NCBI GenBank assembly: GCA_964019055.1
Contig: OZ025209.1
Location: 8,991,741-9,055,740 of the forward strand
DNA from: Anthopleura xanthogrammica
Taxonomy: Eukaryota; Cnidaria; Anthozoa; Actiniaria; Actiniidae
Direction of reading: 5' to 3'
Length of the DNA stretch: 64,000 bases
In this document: positions 11,101 through 21,588 of the stretch, piece by piece
Numbering within the stretch: the stretch's first letter is position 1
Layout of the letters: every line of letters starts with the position of its first letter
Translations under genes and position numbers: made by a program
The notes under the pieces: model-generated
The model's database searches: none
What the model was told of the DNA's origin: nothing
The model's input: the letters and a program-made list of their open reading frames with translations, nothing else

Positions 11101-12063
11101 AGATTCATTTAATATGACAAGGGGGAGGGAGCATGAAAAGTTTAGAGCCCCCTTTTACATTTGCCAATTTTTATGTCCCCCAGCGTGTTGTGTAAAACAA
11201 TTCAAGGCCTCTCCTTCCAACTGTATTGACCACTAAAAGCCCCCTATAGACCTTACCGAATTTTTAGAGCCCCCCACAAATCTTCATGCCCCCTCCTCAA
11301 ACTATTAAATGAACCTTTCCTAAAAGCTAAAGATCAATAAAGTCATGGAGATTTGCAGAGTCAACCTGTTTCAGTGGCCGGATCGTCATCCATAGAAAAA
11401 CAGCAACGATTTTTCCACAACAAGACGGCTTTAGTTGCTTAACCTGACTAAGTAGAACAACGGTCAAAACTCGAATAGTCCATGTTGTAGTCTATGCAAA
11501 AGAAACACTAGAAGTTTTCTGCACACCAAGACAGTCCGAGTATCTAATTTGAATATAGTGTACATTTGGATTCAAGATTCCTAGACTTATCAACTTTTTA
11601 ACAGTAACTTACTAGCATTGTTCTTCATTACGGGGAACTGGAGGTAAGAGTATAGGTGCACGGTACCCTAAAAGTAACCCATTGTAACATAAAATATCTC
11701 AGTGGTGACACAAAGTACCATTTTTGGGGCCTAATGACGCAAGTCCCCCCCCCCCTCTCCCTCTACGTAACAAGTACTTGTGTCACACGTGCGCCATGTT
11801 TGTTTACATGATGAGGCCTTTTAGACCTCGTTTCCATGTAACTCGTCACCAGTCCCTTACCAGCGACTGTGATGTGCCGCCATTTTTGAAAGCCGTATAT
11901 GCAACCTTACTTTGTTTAATAGAATTCGTCATTGCATAATATTACATAATAATATCTGAATGAACAGGTGAAAATTACAGGACGAAAAATCCCAATTGAC
12001 AATTTAAACCTATAAAAAAGTAAAACAACAAATAAACAAAGTTAACAAATAGAGCAAATTAAT
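8196..12063. other. Intergenic stretch, no gene recognised
   Basis: Both strands show only short open frames with no domain I recognise. There are a few homopolymer and C-rich patches (for example 11,746-11,757) and AT-rich sequence. The minus-strand frame at 9826-10164 has no recognisable motif. Confidence 0.6.
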
Positions 12064-12123
12064 AGAGCAAACGCATTTTAGCCATGAAATAAATCCGAAA
12101 CTGACACTTACAAATAGTACCAC
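12064..12123. repeat. Single MITE end related to the element at 16.93-17.18 kb
   Basis: AGAGCAAACGCATTTTAGCC and the following GAAATAAATCC to ACTTACAAATAGTACC match one terminal region of the MITE at 16,927-17,179. The opposite end is not visible, so this is a fragment. Confidence 0.55.
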
Positions 12124-12235
12124 TACTTGCTTATGTGAGTAGATTTCCTCACTTTTAGCTCCAGTTCTTCCTTGCTTTTAAAAACTGAATGGAAATTCAT
12201 CTGCATATATTCTGTGGAACAATGAAAAGCGAAGG

Positions 12236-13252
12236 GCACTTCGTTACAAATGTTCGTTAGTGCATCTCAAAAACTGTGGATTTCCCCATGTGCCATCTTT
12301 TTAAATCTTATGATATTATGGACGACAACTAGTGGAAAACTGCTATTTTGAAAAATGTATTTTTTATTTTGGGGAAATAATTGTGCTCTCTTTGAGACGG
12401 ACTTTATTTTGGCTCATTAAATATGCAAAAATCTCTGAATAGTGATTGCGTGACTAAAGACGTCAAAATAAATTCACTTGACATCTTAATTATTTTCTTA
12501 TCTGACTCATAGAAATAGAAGAAAACATAAGTATATTAACCTTGAAAACAAAAAAGTTATTTTCGTTGGTCCTATATTCTGAGTTATCATAAATTTTTAA
12601 TTCACAACCGTTCGCTATTTTACATGAAGTGAGCCGAGGGAGTCTCAAAACTCCCAAGATACAATCAGATCACTTGACAGTTCGCACAGCTTCTTATAAA
12701 ATTACTATAGCCAGTTTCCGATAAGAAATATACAGTAAAGTCTACTACCGGTAAATTCGATTTTTAGAGAGTCCAGTGGTCCAGTATTCTAACACCACTT
12801 GCAAGTTGTCTGTTATATGGTAATTTGCATATTGCTGTCTGTGACATTTAACAAATAGAAAACGTTCGCCGTGTTTACATAGCCTGATATAAACATGAGG
12901 GAAGTTTGGGAGAAGTCGAGAGCTGTTGTGTAAAACCGAGCCGCAGGCGGCATAACGTTTTCTATTTGTTTTATAAAATATTGAAATTGCCGTGTTTACA
13001 TAGCCTCATGTCAACACAGCTATCAGCCAATCAGAGCATGCGTTATATCTGAACTATTTTATAAAGTGACATAGTGACGGCTATGACAGCTATACCCGAG
13101 CATTTGCCGCGAGAAAAGTTTATACTGTAGTTCCATACCTAGTAGTAAGGAAGAGGTTTTCCTTTTATGTTTTATTGTTTTCCAAAATTACATATTTTTT
13201 CATGCTGAGATAACAGTTTTGCGACCAAGTGGTTCTCTTCATAGATTATAGT
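12236..13252 (+). repeat. Left arm of a large imperfect inverted repeat
   Basis: Several blocks reappear in reverse complement at 19,606-21,165. They are GAAGTGAGCC-GGAGTCTC with AACTCCCAAGATACA near 12,630; CCAGTATTCTAAC and GCATATTGCTGTCTG near 12,780-12,841; TATACCCGAGCATT and CTGAGATAACAGTTTTGCGA up to ATTATAGTGAT at 13,252; and the block with GTTAGTGCATCTCAAAAACT near 12,254. The arm is interrupted by a roughly 220-bp insertion absent from the other arm. Confidence 0.75.
12842..13062. mobile_element. MITE-like insertion in the left arm
   Basis: The right arm reads straight from GCTGTCTG into AAAAGTGATGGC. The left arm has about 220 extra bases at this point. The insert holds the perfect inverted pair AACAAATAGAAAACGTT (12,850) and its reverse complement (12,954), plus two copies of GCCGTGTTTACATAGCCT in direct orientation. 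Exact ends and target duplication are not resolved. Confidence 0.5.
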
Positions 13253-13306
13253 GATTGGATTGCTGTAGACTACATTTGGCGGGAATATTTTGAAGAAGAA
13301 GTCAAC

Positions 13307-14179
13307 ATGGCAGTCAGAGGGCTGTTCCTGGCTCTCCAAATAGTTTACCTAATACGTCTTTTTGATATAACTTCATCTAACAAAACGAACTTCAACTCAT
13401 GTGTTAACCATAATCGGTACCATTTTAAACCATCACACTGTCTAAAAGTTCTATCTGGACAAGAAAACCGGGCTAAAACTATTGGCAATCAAACCACGAG
13501 GACCATGCAACTAAAGAAAACAAGGATTAAACCTGATATCAAAAACCAAGGTCCTTTGGTAAAGAAGTTTTTTCTCATCTCACTTCTTCTGCTGTCAAAT
13601 GATATACATCTTAATCCTGGACCAACAAAAGAGCCTGAGATGGTCGAACAGAATAGGAATATTATAAAGAATCACGACGCCATCTTATGTGAAACATGCA
13701 AGACTCACAGCTCTGTTGCTGACTCCTTCAACGAACCAAATCTTCGTTCTTCATGTGAATGTTGCCTAGTGCCGCAGACAAATTTCATCAATCAAGTGAA
13801 TTCTACAGAAATGTTATCAGAGGTTCCTTTTAATTTCTCAGATTCTTTCTTCGATGATTCATCTTCTAACGATTCAAATATTGAAAATACGACCAATTTG
13901 CATAATCTTTGTCAAGAGGAATCTACTCATCATATCAGCCACTTTGATTTACCTAAAAAGGGCCTTCGAATTTGCAGTTGGAATGTCCAAAGTCTACCTA
14001 ATAAAATTGATGAAATCAAGTACATTCTCAGTGAAAAACTGCAAGAACTTGATATTTTGGGAATAATCCATCTTAAAAGCCATCTTAATAATACTTTCGA
14101 GAACAACAGCCTACAAATAGACGGTTTCAGAATTGAAAGAAAAAAAAAAGAGAGAACAAAAAAGGAGGCGGTCTATTGA
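13307..14179 (+). pseudogene. LINE ORF, N-terminal segment with 2A-like motif and endonuclease start
   Basis: The most likely start is the ATG at 13,307, giving MAVRGLFLALQIVYLIRLF; the frame is also open upstream to 13,229. A basic region is followed by a hydrophobic run and DIHLNPGP at 13,601-13,624, which matches the 2A consensus D(V/I)ExNPGP except for His in place of Glu. A cysteine-containing low-complexity stretch follows. Then RICSWNVQSLPNKIDEI and the following LDILGI begin the AP-endonuclease fold. The frame is lost in the A-rich tract at 14,134-14,165. 2A-like sequences at the N-terminus of APE-type LINEs are known in sea urchin, amphioxus and cnidarians. Confidence 0.8.
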
Positions 14180-15144
14180 TTTTCATAAACAATAGACTTT
14201 TGTGTAATAGAAGAATGGACCTGGAAGACAAAGACCTCGAAATAATGTGGCTGGAAATAAAAACATCAATACACAGTCCAAAAGTAATGATCGGTTTCGT
14301 CTATCGTCCGCCATCTACAGATATGGAGTTCGATATAAAACTCATAGAAAACATCAACCGAGCTGCCCTAGAAAACAGAGAAACATGGATCCTGGGAGAT
14401 ATGAACATCGATCTCTTTAAAAAGCAAAATCTCGCACACAGATTCTACGAAAATATGCTGACACTTGGATTCAAGCAACTAATTACATCACCAACACGCA
14501 TCCCGTCCGAAACATGTATCGATCACATCTACACCAATGAGCCTTTAAACGTTCTATCGATTAAGGTTCCTGATATTGGCCTCTCGGATCACCGTCCAAT
14601 TTGTGCTGTCAGGAAACACAATGGTAAGTTCCTCCAAATGTCAAGTCATAAAACAATCCAATACAGATCATTCAAAAACTTTGATGTCAACAAGTACAGA
14701 GAGGATTTGAAAACAGTACCATGGAACGTGATGAGTATAGTTGATAATCCTAATGACAAATGGGACACTTTCTATAATATCTTTATGGAAGTTGTGAACA
14801 GTCATGCACCAATTAAGCAAAAGAGAGTCAAATTTAATCAACAACCGAAATGGTTCACTAAAGAATTAAGTGGAATGATGAAACAACGAGACTTTTTTCT
14901 TGCCAAAGCCCGCCCCTGTAAAAAGGACTATACTGAATGGCAAAAATATCGTGAACTTCGTAACAAAGTTCGCTACGAAGTACGAAAAGCAAAACGTGCA
15001 TATTTCCAAGATACCTTAACAAAAAACAAAGCAAATTCTAAAGAACTGTGGTCTCACTTGAATAGCTTTAACCCAAAAATGTCCAATGTTGGCCCATCGC
15101 CCAAAGAAACATTAACCCAAGGTAAATCTGAAGTGAAGAAATAG
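14150..15144 (+). pseudogene. LINE AP-endonuclease, C-terminal part, and linker
   Basis: After a frameshift the endonuclease continues with GGLLIFINN, IGFVYRPPSTD, TWILGDMNIDL (GDxN motif with catalytic Asp), IDHIYTNEPL and the GLSDHRP motif (catalytic Asp and His). A Lys/Arg-rich linker (KWFTKELSGMMKQRDFF, YRELRNKVRYEVRKAKRAYF) leads toward the RT. A second frameshift near 15,138 separates it from the RT frame. All endonuclease motifs are present, so inactivation is by frame only. Confidence 0.85.
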
Positions 15145-16811
15145 CAGATCTTTTCAACGAACATTTTACATCTTTAATGCTGTTTCAGAATTTGAACGAT
15201 TCTACACCAGATTATCAAAGTCTTCAACAATTTATTAACTCCAAAAAACCTTTAGATGTCTCCCTACAGTTCTCATTACTCAATGAAAAGTTTGTCACCG
15301 ACCAAATAAGAAGTATGCCTGAGAAAAAAGGAACTGGACTTGATAAAATCAGTGTCAAATTACTCAAAGCATCGTTACCATTCATAGCCGAGCCACTTGT
15401 TGATATTATGAACACCTCGATAAGATCAGGAATTTATCCATCTCAATTCAAGCTGGCTAAAGTGTGTCCTATATATAAAAAAGGAGACGCTAACGATCCC
15501 AATAACTATAGACCGATAGCAGTATTGCCAATCATTTCAAAGATCATGGAGAGACATCTACACAATGAAATTACATCATACCTTGAAAGATTTAAATTAT
15601 TGAGCGATAGTCAATCTGGATTTAGAGCTACACACTCATGTGAAACTCTGCTCATAAAATTAACGGATAACTTTCTCGAAAATATGGATAAAGGGAATAT
15701 TAATACAGCACTGATGCTAGACCTAAGCAAGGCCTTTGATCTAATTAGCCATCTTGTACTGCTGAAAAAACTCGAATGCTACAACTTTGAAAATACGTCA
15801 ATGAAACTTCTACATTCATTTCTTGATGAAAGAAGGCAGATAGTTATATTTAGAGGGAAACACTCGAAAGAACGCAATAATCAAGCCATTGGTATTCCCC
15901 AAGGAGCAATTCTCAGCCCACTTTTATTTACGATCTATATGAATGACCTCGCACTTCACGTCAACAATAGCAACATCGACTCATATGCAGATGATATCAC
16001 GCTGTACACAGCAAAGAAACAGCCCAAAGAAATAATATCTGGTCTAGCGTCTGACCTCCAACCATTAACCAACTGGCTTCAAGCTAACCGTTTGGTCATA
16101 AACAAAGCCAAAACTGAAACGCTATCCATTTGTACAAGACAAAAACAGAAACTAAGTGAAGACATCTCTTTAAAGATTGACTGAACTGAAATAAAAAACG
16201 TGAATTGCCATAAACTACTTGGCCTTTATATTGATAACAACTTAACGTGGAAATCGCATATCACTCATGTAGTAAAGAAAATTAACAGCAGATTGGCTCT
16301 GCTAAGAAGCATCAAATGTTTCCTACCAAGATTTGCTCGTGTGCTTTTCTACAATACTATGATTCAGCCAATCATTGACTATGGCCTAGTCATATACAGT
16401 ACGTGTGCTAAAGAAGATCTGAAGCGAATCCATAAAGTGCAGAAAAGAGCAGGTCGTGCTATCCTGGACATCCACAAAGCGTGTGATATAAGCACGGTCG
16501 AGTTATTTGAACAACTAGACTGGCTTCCTGTTGATGAAAGAGCGAACCTTCTTCTTGGGACTCTCACATACAAATGCATAAACAATATGGCACCACCTTA
16601 TCTAAAACACAAATTTGTCAACAAAAGTGAGCATAAAACAGGTAGCAAGACTAAAGGGGACTTAACTATTCCACTATTCAAAACCAACTCTGGTCAAAAG
16701 ACGTTCCACTACTGTGGAGTCACCCTATAGAACGCACTATCTCTAGACGTCAGAAACAGCTCTTCTGTTGAACATTACAAAAAACATTATATAAAATCAT
16801 ATGTATTCTAA
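15140..16811 (+). pseudogene. LINE reverse transcriptase, YADD intact
   Basis: The frame runs through GTGLDKISVKLLK, KVCPIYKKGD, NNYRPIAVLP, SQSGFRATHSCETLL, LDLSKAFD (catalytic Asp), GIPQGAILSPLLF and SYADDITLY (catalytic YADD). A TGA at 16,182 is followed in the same frame by KLLGLYIDNNLTW, the thumb, and RIHKVQKRAGRAIL typical of CR1/L2. A TAG replaces the usual Trp codon at about 16,728 and the true end would be TAA at 16,809. The catalytic core is intact but the copy is not translatable as one protein. Confidence 0.88.
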
Positions 16812-16926
16812 TATTTATCTGGAAAGATTTAATTTAGACAATTAGACATTTAATCATTATTTTCTTTTTATTCATACATATTATATATAGATTTTCTTTT
16901 TAATTTTAATTTTTTTTTTTTAAATG

Positions 16927-17179
16927 GAGCAAACGCATTGAAGCCGTGAAGTGAATCAGCTCAGAATTGATACTTACAAGTAGTACCTATTTGGTCGCTG
17001 TCGCTCAGCCGGAGCATCCATTGCACAAAGACAAATACACAAGAGACCCTTTGTGATATTCGCTTTGTTCTTTGTGTGGTGGATGTTCTGGATGAGTGAT
17101 AGTGACTAATTGTTACTAGGTGGTTGCTGCTTGTTTGTGTCCGTTTTGCATTTATTTCATGGTTTTAATGCGTTTGCTC
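16927..17179. mobile_element. MITE nested in the LINE 3' UTR
   Basis: GAGCAAACGCATTGAAGCCG at the left end pairs with the reverse complement of the right end, GAGCAAACGCATTAAAACC, for about 30 bp with mismatches. The 253-bp element has no ORF. Flanks are TTTAAATG and TAATATC, and the target duplication is unclear. A one-sided relative lies at 12,064. Confidence 0.7.
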
Positions 17180-17566
17180 TAATATCTCACTTTTAATCAC
17201 TCTTGACTAGTATTAATTTTCAAACACCTATATTCTATTCATATTTATTCAGTTAATTCTTACTCATATATATATATCAGATATATTTAGATATATCTGT
17301 TCAACAATCACAATAACATTATCTCTGTCATATTTTGCTCAGTATTTAATATTCAGATCCTATTGTGCTCAGTTCCTTTTTTCTCTCTCATCTTCCAAGT
17401 ACTAAGTAATATTTTTTCGATCACTATATATTTTTTACATTATTACATCAGATTCTATAATATTTTAAAATTTTATATATATTGTATATCTATAGTTAAG
17501 AAGGCCACCTGAAAATTATCAGCCTGGTAACGGTGTACCCTGTCCAATAAAGTTGTTATTATTATA

Positions 17567-18104
17567 AGGTTCTTGCCTGATGCGCTTTCGTGCTCTTCCG
17601 AACTTTGAAAGTGAAAAGGTTTCAATTTTCTTTTGCAAATACTTTCTGTACACATGTTTTTCCTTTAAGAATCCAGCATTTTATATAATATAAAACCAAT
17701 TCTTTTTCATTTATCCTTTTGAAAAGAAAATGTCATGATCTAGACAAGCTGAGGTTTGGTTAACTTAGGGACTGGTCATAAAGTAAAGAGGGGGGAGTGG
17801 GCCGGCAAAACTAGAATTGGATTAGTATTTTTTATGCTGGCCCATTCAGTAGCAAAGCGAGGGGGCACGTGCCCCCCCCCCCAAATTTGTGGGTAATTAG
17901 GTAATTGTTTGTTTGTTTATTGTTTTTGTACTCTTACTCTTACTTTTTTATTGTGGGTGCCCCCCATCTCTTTTGCTGACGGATTGATACCCAGATCGCA
18001 CGAAGAAGACTGTCTGGCAAATGCTGATCATGGAACCTATAGTCTACTAGGTAAAATAACTTCCTCTTGATCAACATCTGTTTACTTGTCCAGAGGAGGG
18101 ATGT
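17567..18104. other. Intergenic, no gene recognised
   Basis: This stretch is AT-rich with a G-run at 17,791-17,801 and a C-run at 17,870-17,883. The latter sits in GAGGGGGCACGTGCCCCC, a context often seen at decayed hAT ends, but no element boundary could be drawn. Confidence 0.4.
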
Positions 18105-18779
18105 ATGAGGTATTCCTCCCTCAAAAAACATCTCGACTGTGGCAAGCATAAACGCGCTCTTGTAAAGGAGACCCTTTTTGACCGAGCGATTTCGGGATAC
18201 GCATCAAGAGTGGAATGTGGTGATACTGCGGTACCCAAAATTCTGGACAATGAATTTTGTCATTCATCAAATGGTCCATCTTTAGCAATGGGATGGGCTC
18301 TGAAGTCTTCCAGTGGACGTAAACGAATTTCATTACAACAAAATGAATACTTGAAAGCTATATTTGAAATAGGGAAGCAGTCTGGCCAAAAGTCTAACCC
18401 CTCCAGTGTTTCACCAGCAATGAGGAACGCTTAAGACAATAATGGAGAATGTCTGTTTACCAGTGATAAGTTTCTCACTACCAAACAGATAGCTAGCTTT
18501 TTTCACGTCTTGCTGCAAAGTGCAAGGTTGACAATGATGAAGAGATGAGTGACGACGTAGAACCAGATGAAACCCAATGTCAGTCCGACCTTCAAGAACT
18601 GAAAGACGCGATTTTAACAGATATATCTATGGAGCACGCACATCCTATAGTGTGTGATGCACACAACATATATGATTTGGTCCAAATCGAAGCTTTCTTC
18701 ATTTTCCATTGCAATGCTGCAAAACATTTGTGTAGCTTTTGGACTTGATACTTCCAGCATAAGAGTTAGGCAAAAGAAA
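18105..18779 (+). pseudogene. Uncharacterised zinc-finger-like transposon-associated protein, fragment
   Basis: The frame begins inside a C2H2-like finger tail (MRYSSLKKHLDCGKHK). It continues with LAMGWALKSSSGRKRISLQQ and YLKAIFEIGKQSGQKSNP, then a premature TAA after MRNA at 18,432. The same frame continues as GECLFTSDKFLTTKQIASFF, breaks near 18,500, and resumes in another frame through an acidic stretch to a SAP-like end (MLQNICVAFGLDTSS) with TGA at 18,777. This WALK...YL...F..GE.TG...P order is shared by an abundant cnidarian family of unknown function (established only as a recurrent family). The copy lacks its N-terminus. Confidence 0.6.
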
Positions 18780-19605
18780 TGCTGACAAATCATGTAATGG
18801 GCTGTGAATGTCAGAGGAAAACGCGGGGAAGTGAAAAGACAACTTGACCTTCCAGTCCTGTCCAGGAATGCAGAGGTTAAACTCAGAAATTTTTTTGCAT
18901 GCACCGTTGGCGCAATATGGTAAATATAAAATCGATTTCTTCTTCTATAGCGTTCGGGCACAACAAAGGACGTCAAAGCTTTCCTACACCGCTTGGCAGA
19001 ACAACGTAATATTTGGTTCGGACTTAGTTTCTATTATGTTTTGTTATAAGACTTGCTACTAGTCAAGAGCACTTGTGTGACATTCCCCTGAAACCCTCTT
19101 GCATGTCAGTGACATTCTACGCGAATTCAAAGGTATATCAGTCTCCTTTACGAATATTTATTGATTAGTAAATATATTGCTTAGGCACACCCAAGATTCA
19201 ACCTTCCCAACCCCTTCCCCGCCGATGTATGAAAAGAATCGGTAGTTTACTATTATAGTTATACTAAGAAAGAATTTTGGCGTGTGTTGTTGATGTTGGT
19301 CCTTGTCTTAAGATGTTCTCATCTAACATGAGAAAATGGCAGTGCTGGTTGAGGTGGTGGTGGGGTGGGATAGAGGGGGTTTGGGTGGGTGGTAAAAACC
19401 CTAATCGATCGTTAAGCGGTTTTTGAATAACTGCAATGCTATTTAGCCTAAACCTCAATTTATAACATTTCACTTCAAGATAGTAAACAAGACGTCAAAG
19501 TGGAGTAGGGTATGGGAGTGGCATAGAAAAATTGTCAGAATTCGGAAAAGCACGCAAGTGCATTTTGGCAAATACCTCCCAGGCAAATCCACAGGAATAC
19601 CATCA
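18780..19605. other. Intergenic, no gene recognised
   Basis: Only short frames occur on both strands. A GGTGG-rich patch lies at 19,349-19,392. The right arm of the inverted repeat begins at 19,606. Confidence 0.5.
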
Positions 19606-20633
19606 CTATAATCTATGAAGAGAACCACTTGGTCGCAAAACTGTTATCTCAGCATGATAAAGAATTAATTTTGGAAAGGATAATCCATAAAAGGAAAACC
19701 TCTCCATTACTATTACGGTATGGAACTATGGTATCGACTTTTCTCGCGGTGAATGCTCGGGTATAGTTGTCATAGCCATCACTTTTCAGACAGCAATATG
19801 CAAATTACCATATAACAAAGAACTTGCAAGTGAGGTTAGAATACTGGACCACTGGACTCTCTAAAAATCGAATTTAATAGACTTTACTGTATATTTCTTA
19901 TCGGAAACCAGCTATAGTAATTTTATAAGAAGCTGTGCGAACTGTCGAGTGATCTGATACATTGTATCTTGGGAGTTTTGAGACTCTTGGCTCGCTTCAT
20001 GTAAAAAATTAAAGTGAACGGTTGTGAATTCAAAATTCATGATAACTCAGAATATAGGACCAACAAAAAGAACTTTTTTGTTTTCAAGGTTAGTTATACA
20101 AATTTCTTGGTAGCGAATGGACTTCACACATTCCGTTATAACAAAACGGAGGATGGCGTCGCTGCAATCTCTCGGTTGTTGATGAAACTCTTATTATCAA
20201 AAAACTGTTTTTCGTTTGCTTGAAACGATTATACTAAGCTAGAGATTTACAACAACCCGTGATACTGAATATTTTGATAAGTAAAAGCCGAGATATATGA
20301 TAAAAACTAACCAAGTTGACTTCAGTTCGTTTGTTCAGTTTTTGGCGTCTATACGATAACTGTTTCCAATTTATATCAGACTGAGGCACCTAATCATTTC
20401 GTTTTAAATTTTGTTAAAATAAGAAAACATAATGTATTTTATTTGAAAAAAGCGTGAACGTGTGACTTGATGATGCTTGTTGATTTCACAAAAACAAGCT
20501 AAGATGGTGTCGCACTTCGCCTTGACCATTGAATCAAGATTTTTTCTTTGTTTTGATTTTTGGCAAGTTAGAAATGATAACGATATGCGAGAGCTTCTTA
20601 AAAAACAGTTTCCCATCATAATACGTGTACTAC

Positions 20634-20670
20634 AACCCTGATGATGGCCAAGATGGCCGAAAGCTTGGTT
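20634..20670 (+). ncRNA. Minimal type I hammerhead-ribozyme-like motif
   Basis: The order is AACC (stem I), CTGATGA (20,638-20,644), GGCC-loop-GGCC (stem II, 20,646-20,658), GAAA (20,659-20,662), a two-pair AGCT stem III, a U, then GGTT, which pairs with AACC. This is the layout of the short hammerhead motifs known from Penelope-like retroelements, which act as dimers. The cleavage triplet would be CUU. Activity is not shown by sequence, and stem lengths are minimal. Confidence 0.45.
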
Positions 20671-20974
20671 TAAGAAATAAATCATTTCGCAGAAGACACA
20701 TAGTCAAATATTAACTTCATGCCTGCGTGCAAACAAATATTGGATATAGTTTCCCATTGATTTGGTTAAATAGAAGTTAAGTTATAAGTTGGTAGCCAAT
20801 GGACTTGTTATGGTAGCGATCGTGCTCTGTTTGATCGTTATGCGATCTGTGTATGATCGCTCGTTTCGTGTCATGATTGATAAAAAATACTCTTAACTGC
20901 TTTACGAATGTTGATATAAAGTTTTACCACTGTTGATCAAGGTTTTTTTACGTTATTGGTTTGCAAATATTTTT

Positions 20975-21090
20975 GGTAGCAAAGGTACTTTAACATGGTA
21001 GCGAAAGTACTTCAACATGGTAGCGAAAGCATAGTTATTGGTAGCGAAGGTACTGGTAGCAACAGTATTTGGTAGCGAAAGTACCGTAAT
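20975..21090 (+). repeat. Degenerate GGTAGCGAAAGTAC repeats
   Basis: About six imperfect copies of TGGTAGCGAAAGTACT lie at irregular spacing, and related copies occur at 20,107 and 20,790. No coding frame or known family explains them. Confidence 0.6.
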
Positions 21091-21588
21091 TCATTTAGAA
21101 AGATGGCACATGGAGAAATCCACAGTTTTTGAGATGCACTAACGAACATTTGTAACGGAGTGCTAAGATTTTCCGAGTCGCTCGATTTTTATAAAACTAC
21201 TCTTAATAAGCTAAGAAGGGTTATACTTTGAGCAGAAAGTATTATAAGGTTATTTGGATCAGTTTTGCTACGCGGATCAAGCAAACGCAAGCAATTTTCA
21301 GCCATATTTGGATAGCGAGAATCGTCTCTGGGGCCTCAAACGGTATTTTTTTGCATTTTCTTGAAAGCAAAAAAACATTTTTAAAAACCAACCACACAGC
21401 GTTTCATACTTCATCATACACTACTCAAATCCAAAAGTAGATCGAATTCCAAAATTCGAGCCTTGCCACAGATTTCGGATTTTGTTTGATTTTTACAGAC
21501 AGTTGCTCTTAAGTGCTTTGTGCTCTTTGTTGTTAATTCTTACTTTCATGTCCATATCCTGCATTTCCTCCAATCTGTTTGCATCCAC

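Larger units (their letters stand above)
13253..17566 (+). mobile_element. CR1/L2-type LINE, nearly full length, 2A-like sequence
   Basis: The element encodes, in order, an N-terminal segment with a 2A-like motif, an AP-endonuclease, a basic linker, an RT with intact YADD, and the C-terminal thumb. The 3' UTR ends in AATAAAGTTGTTATTATTAT at about 17,566. Frameshifts near 14,150 and 15,138 and stops at 16,182 and 16,728 break the frame. A 253-bp MITE sits in the 3' UTR. The 5' end is set where the surrounding inverted-repeat arm stops matching its partner. No target duplication was found. Confidence 0.88.
19606..21165 (-). repeat. Right arm of the large imperfect inverted repeat
   Basis: The reverse complement of 19,606-20,090 aligns with 12,540-13,252, and 21,093-21,165 aligns with 12,236-12,310 (shared GTTAGTGCATCTCAAAAACT when reversed). 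Between these blocks the right arm carries about 900 bp not present in the left arm, including a hammerhead-like motif and the GGTAGCGAA repeats. The arms are separated by about 6.35 kb. Confidence 0.7.

Noticed and set aside
17558..17610. Second hammerhead-like motif (CCTGATGCGC...CCGAAC)
   Set aside because: The core lacks CTGATGA and GAAA in the required form.
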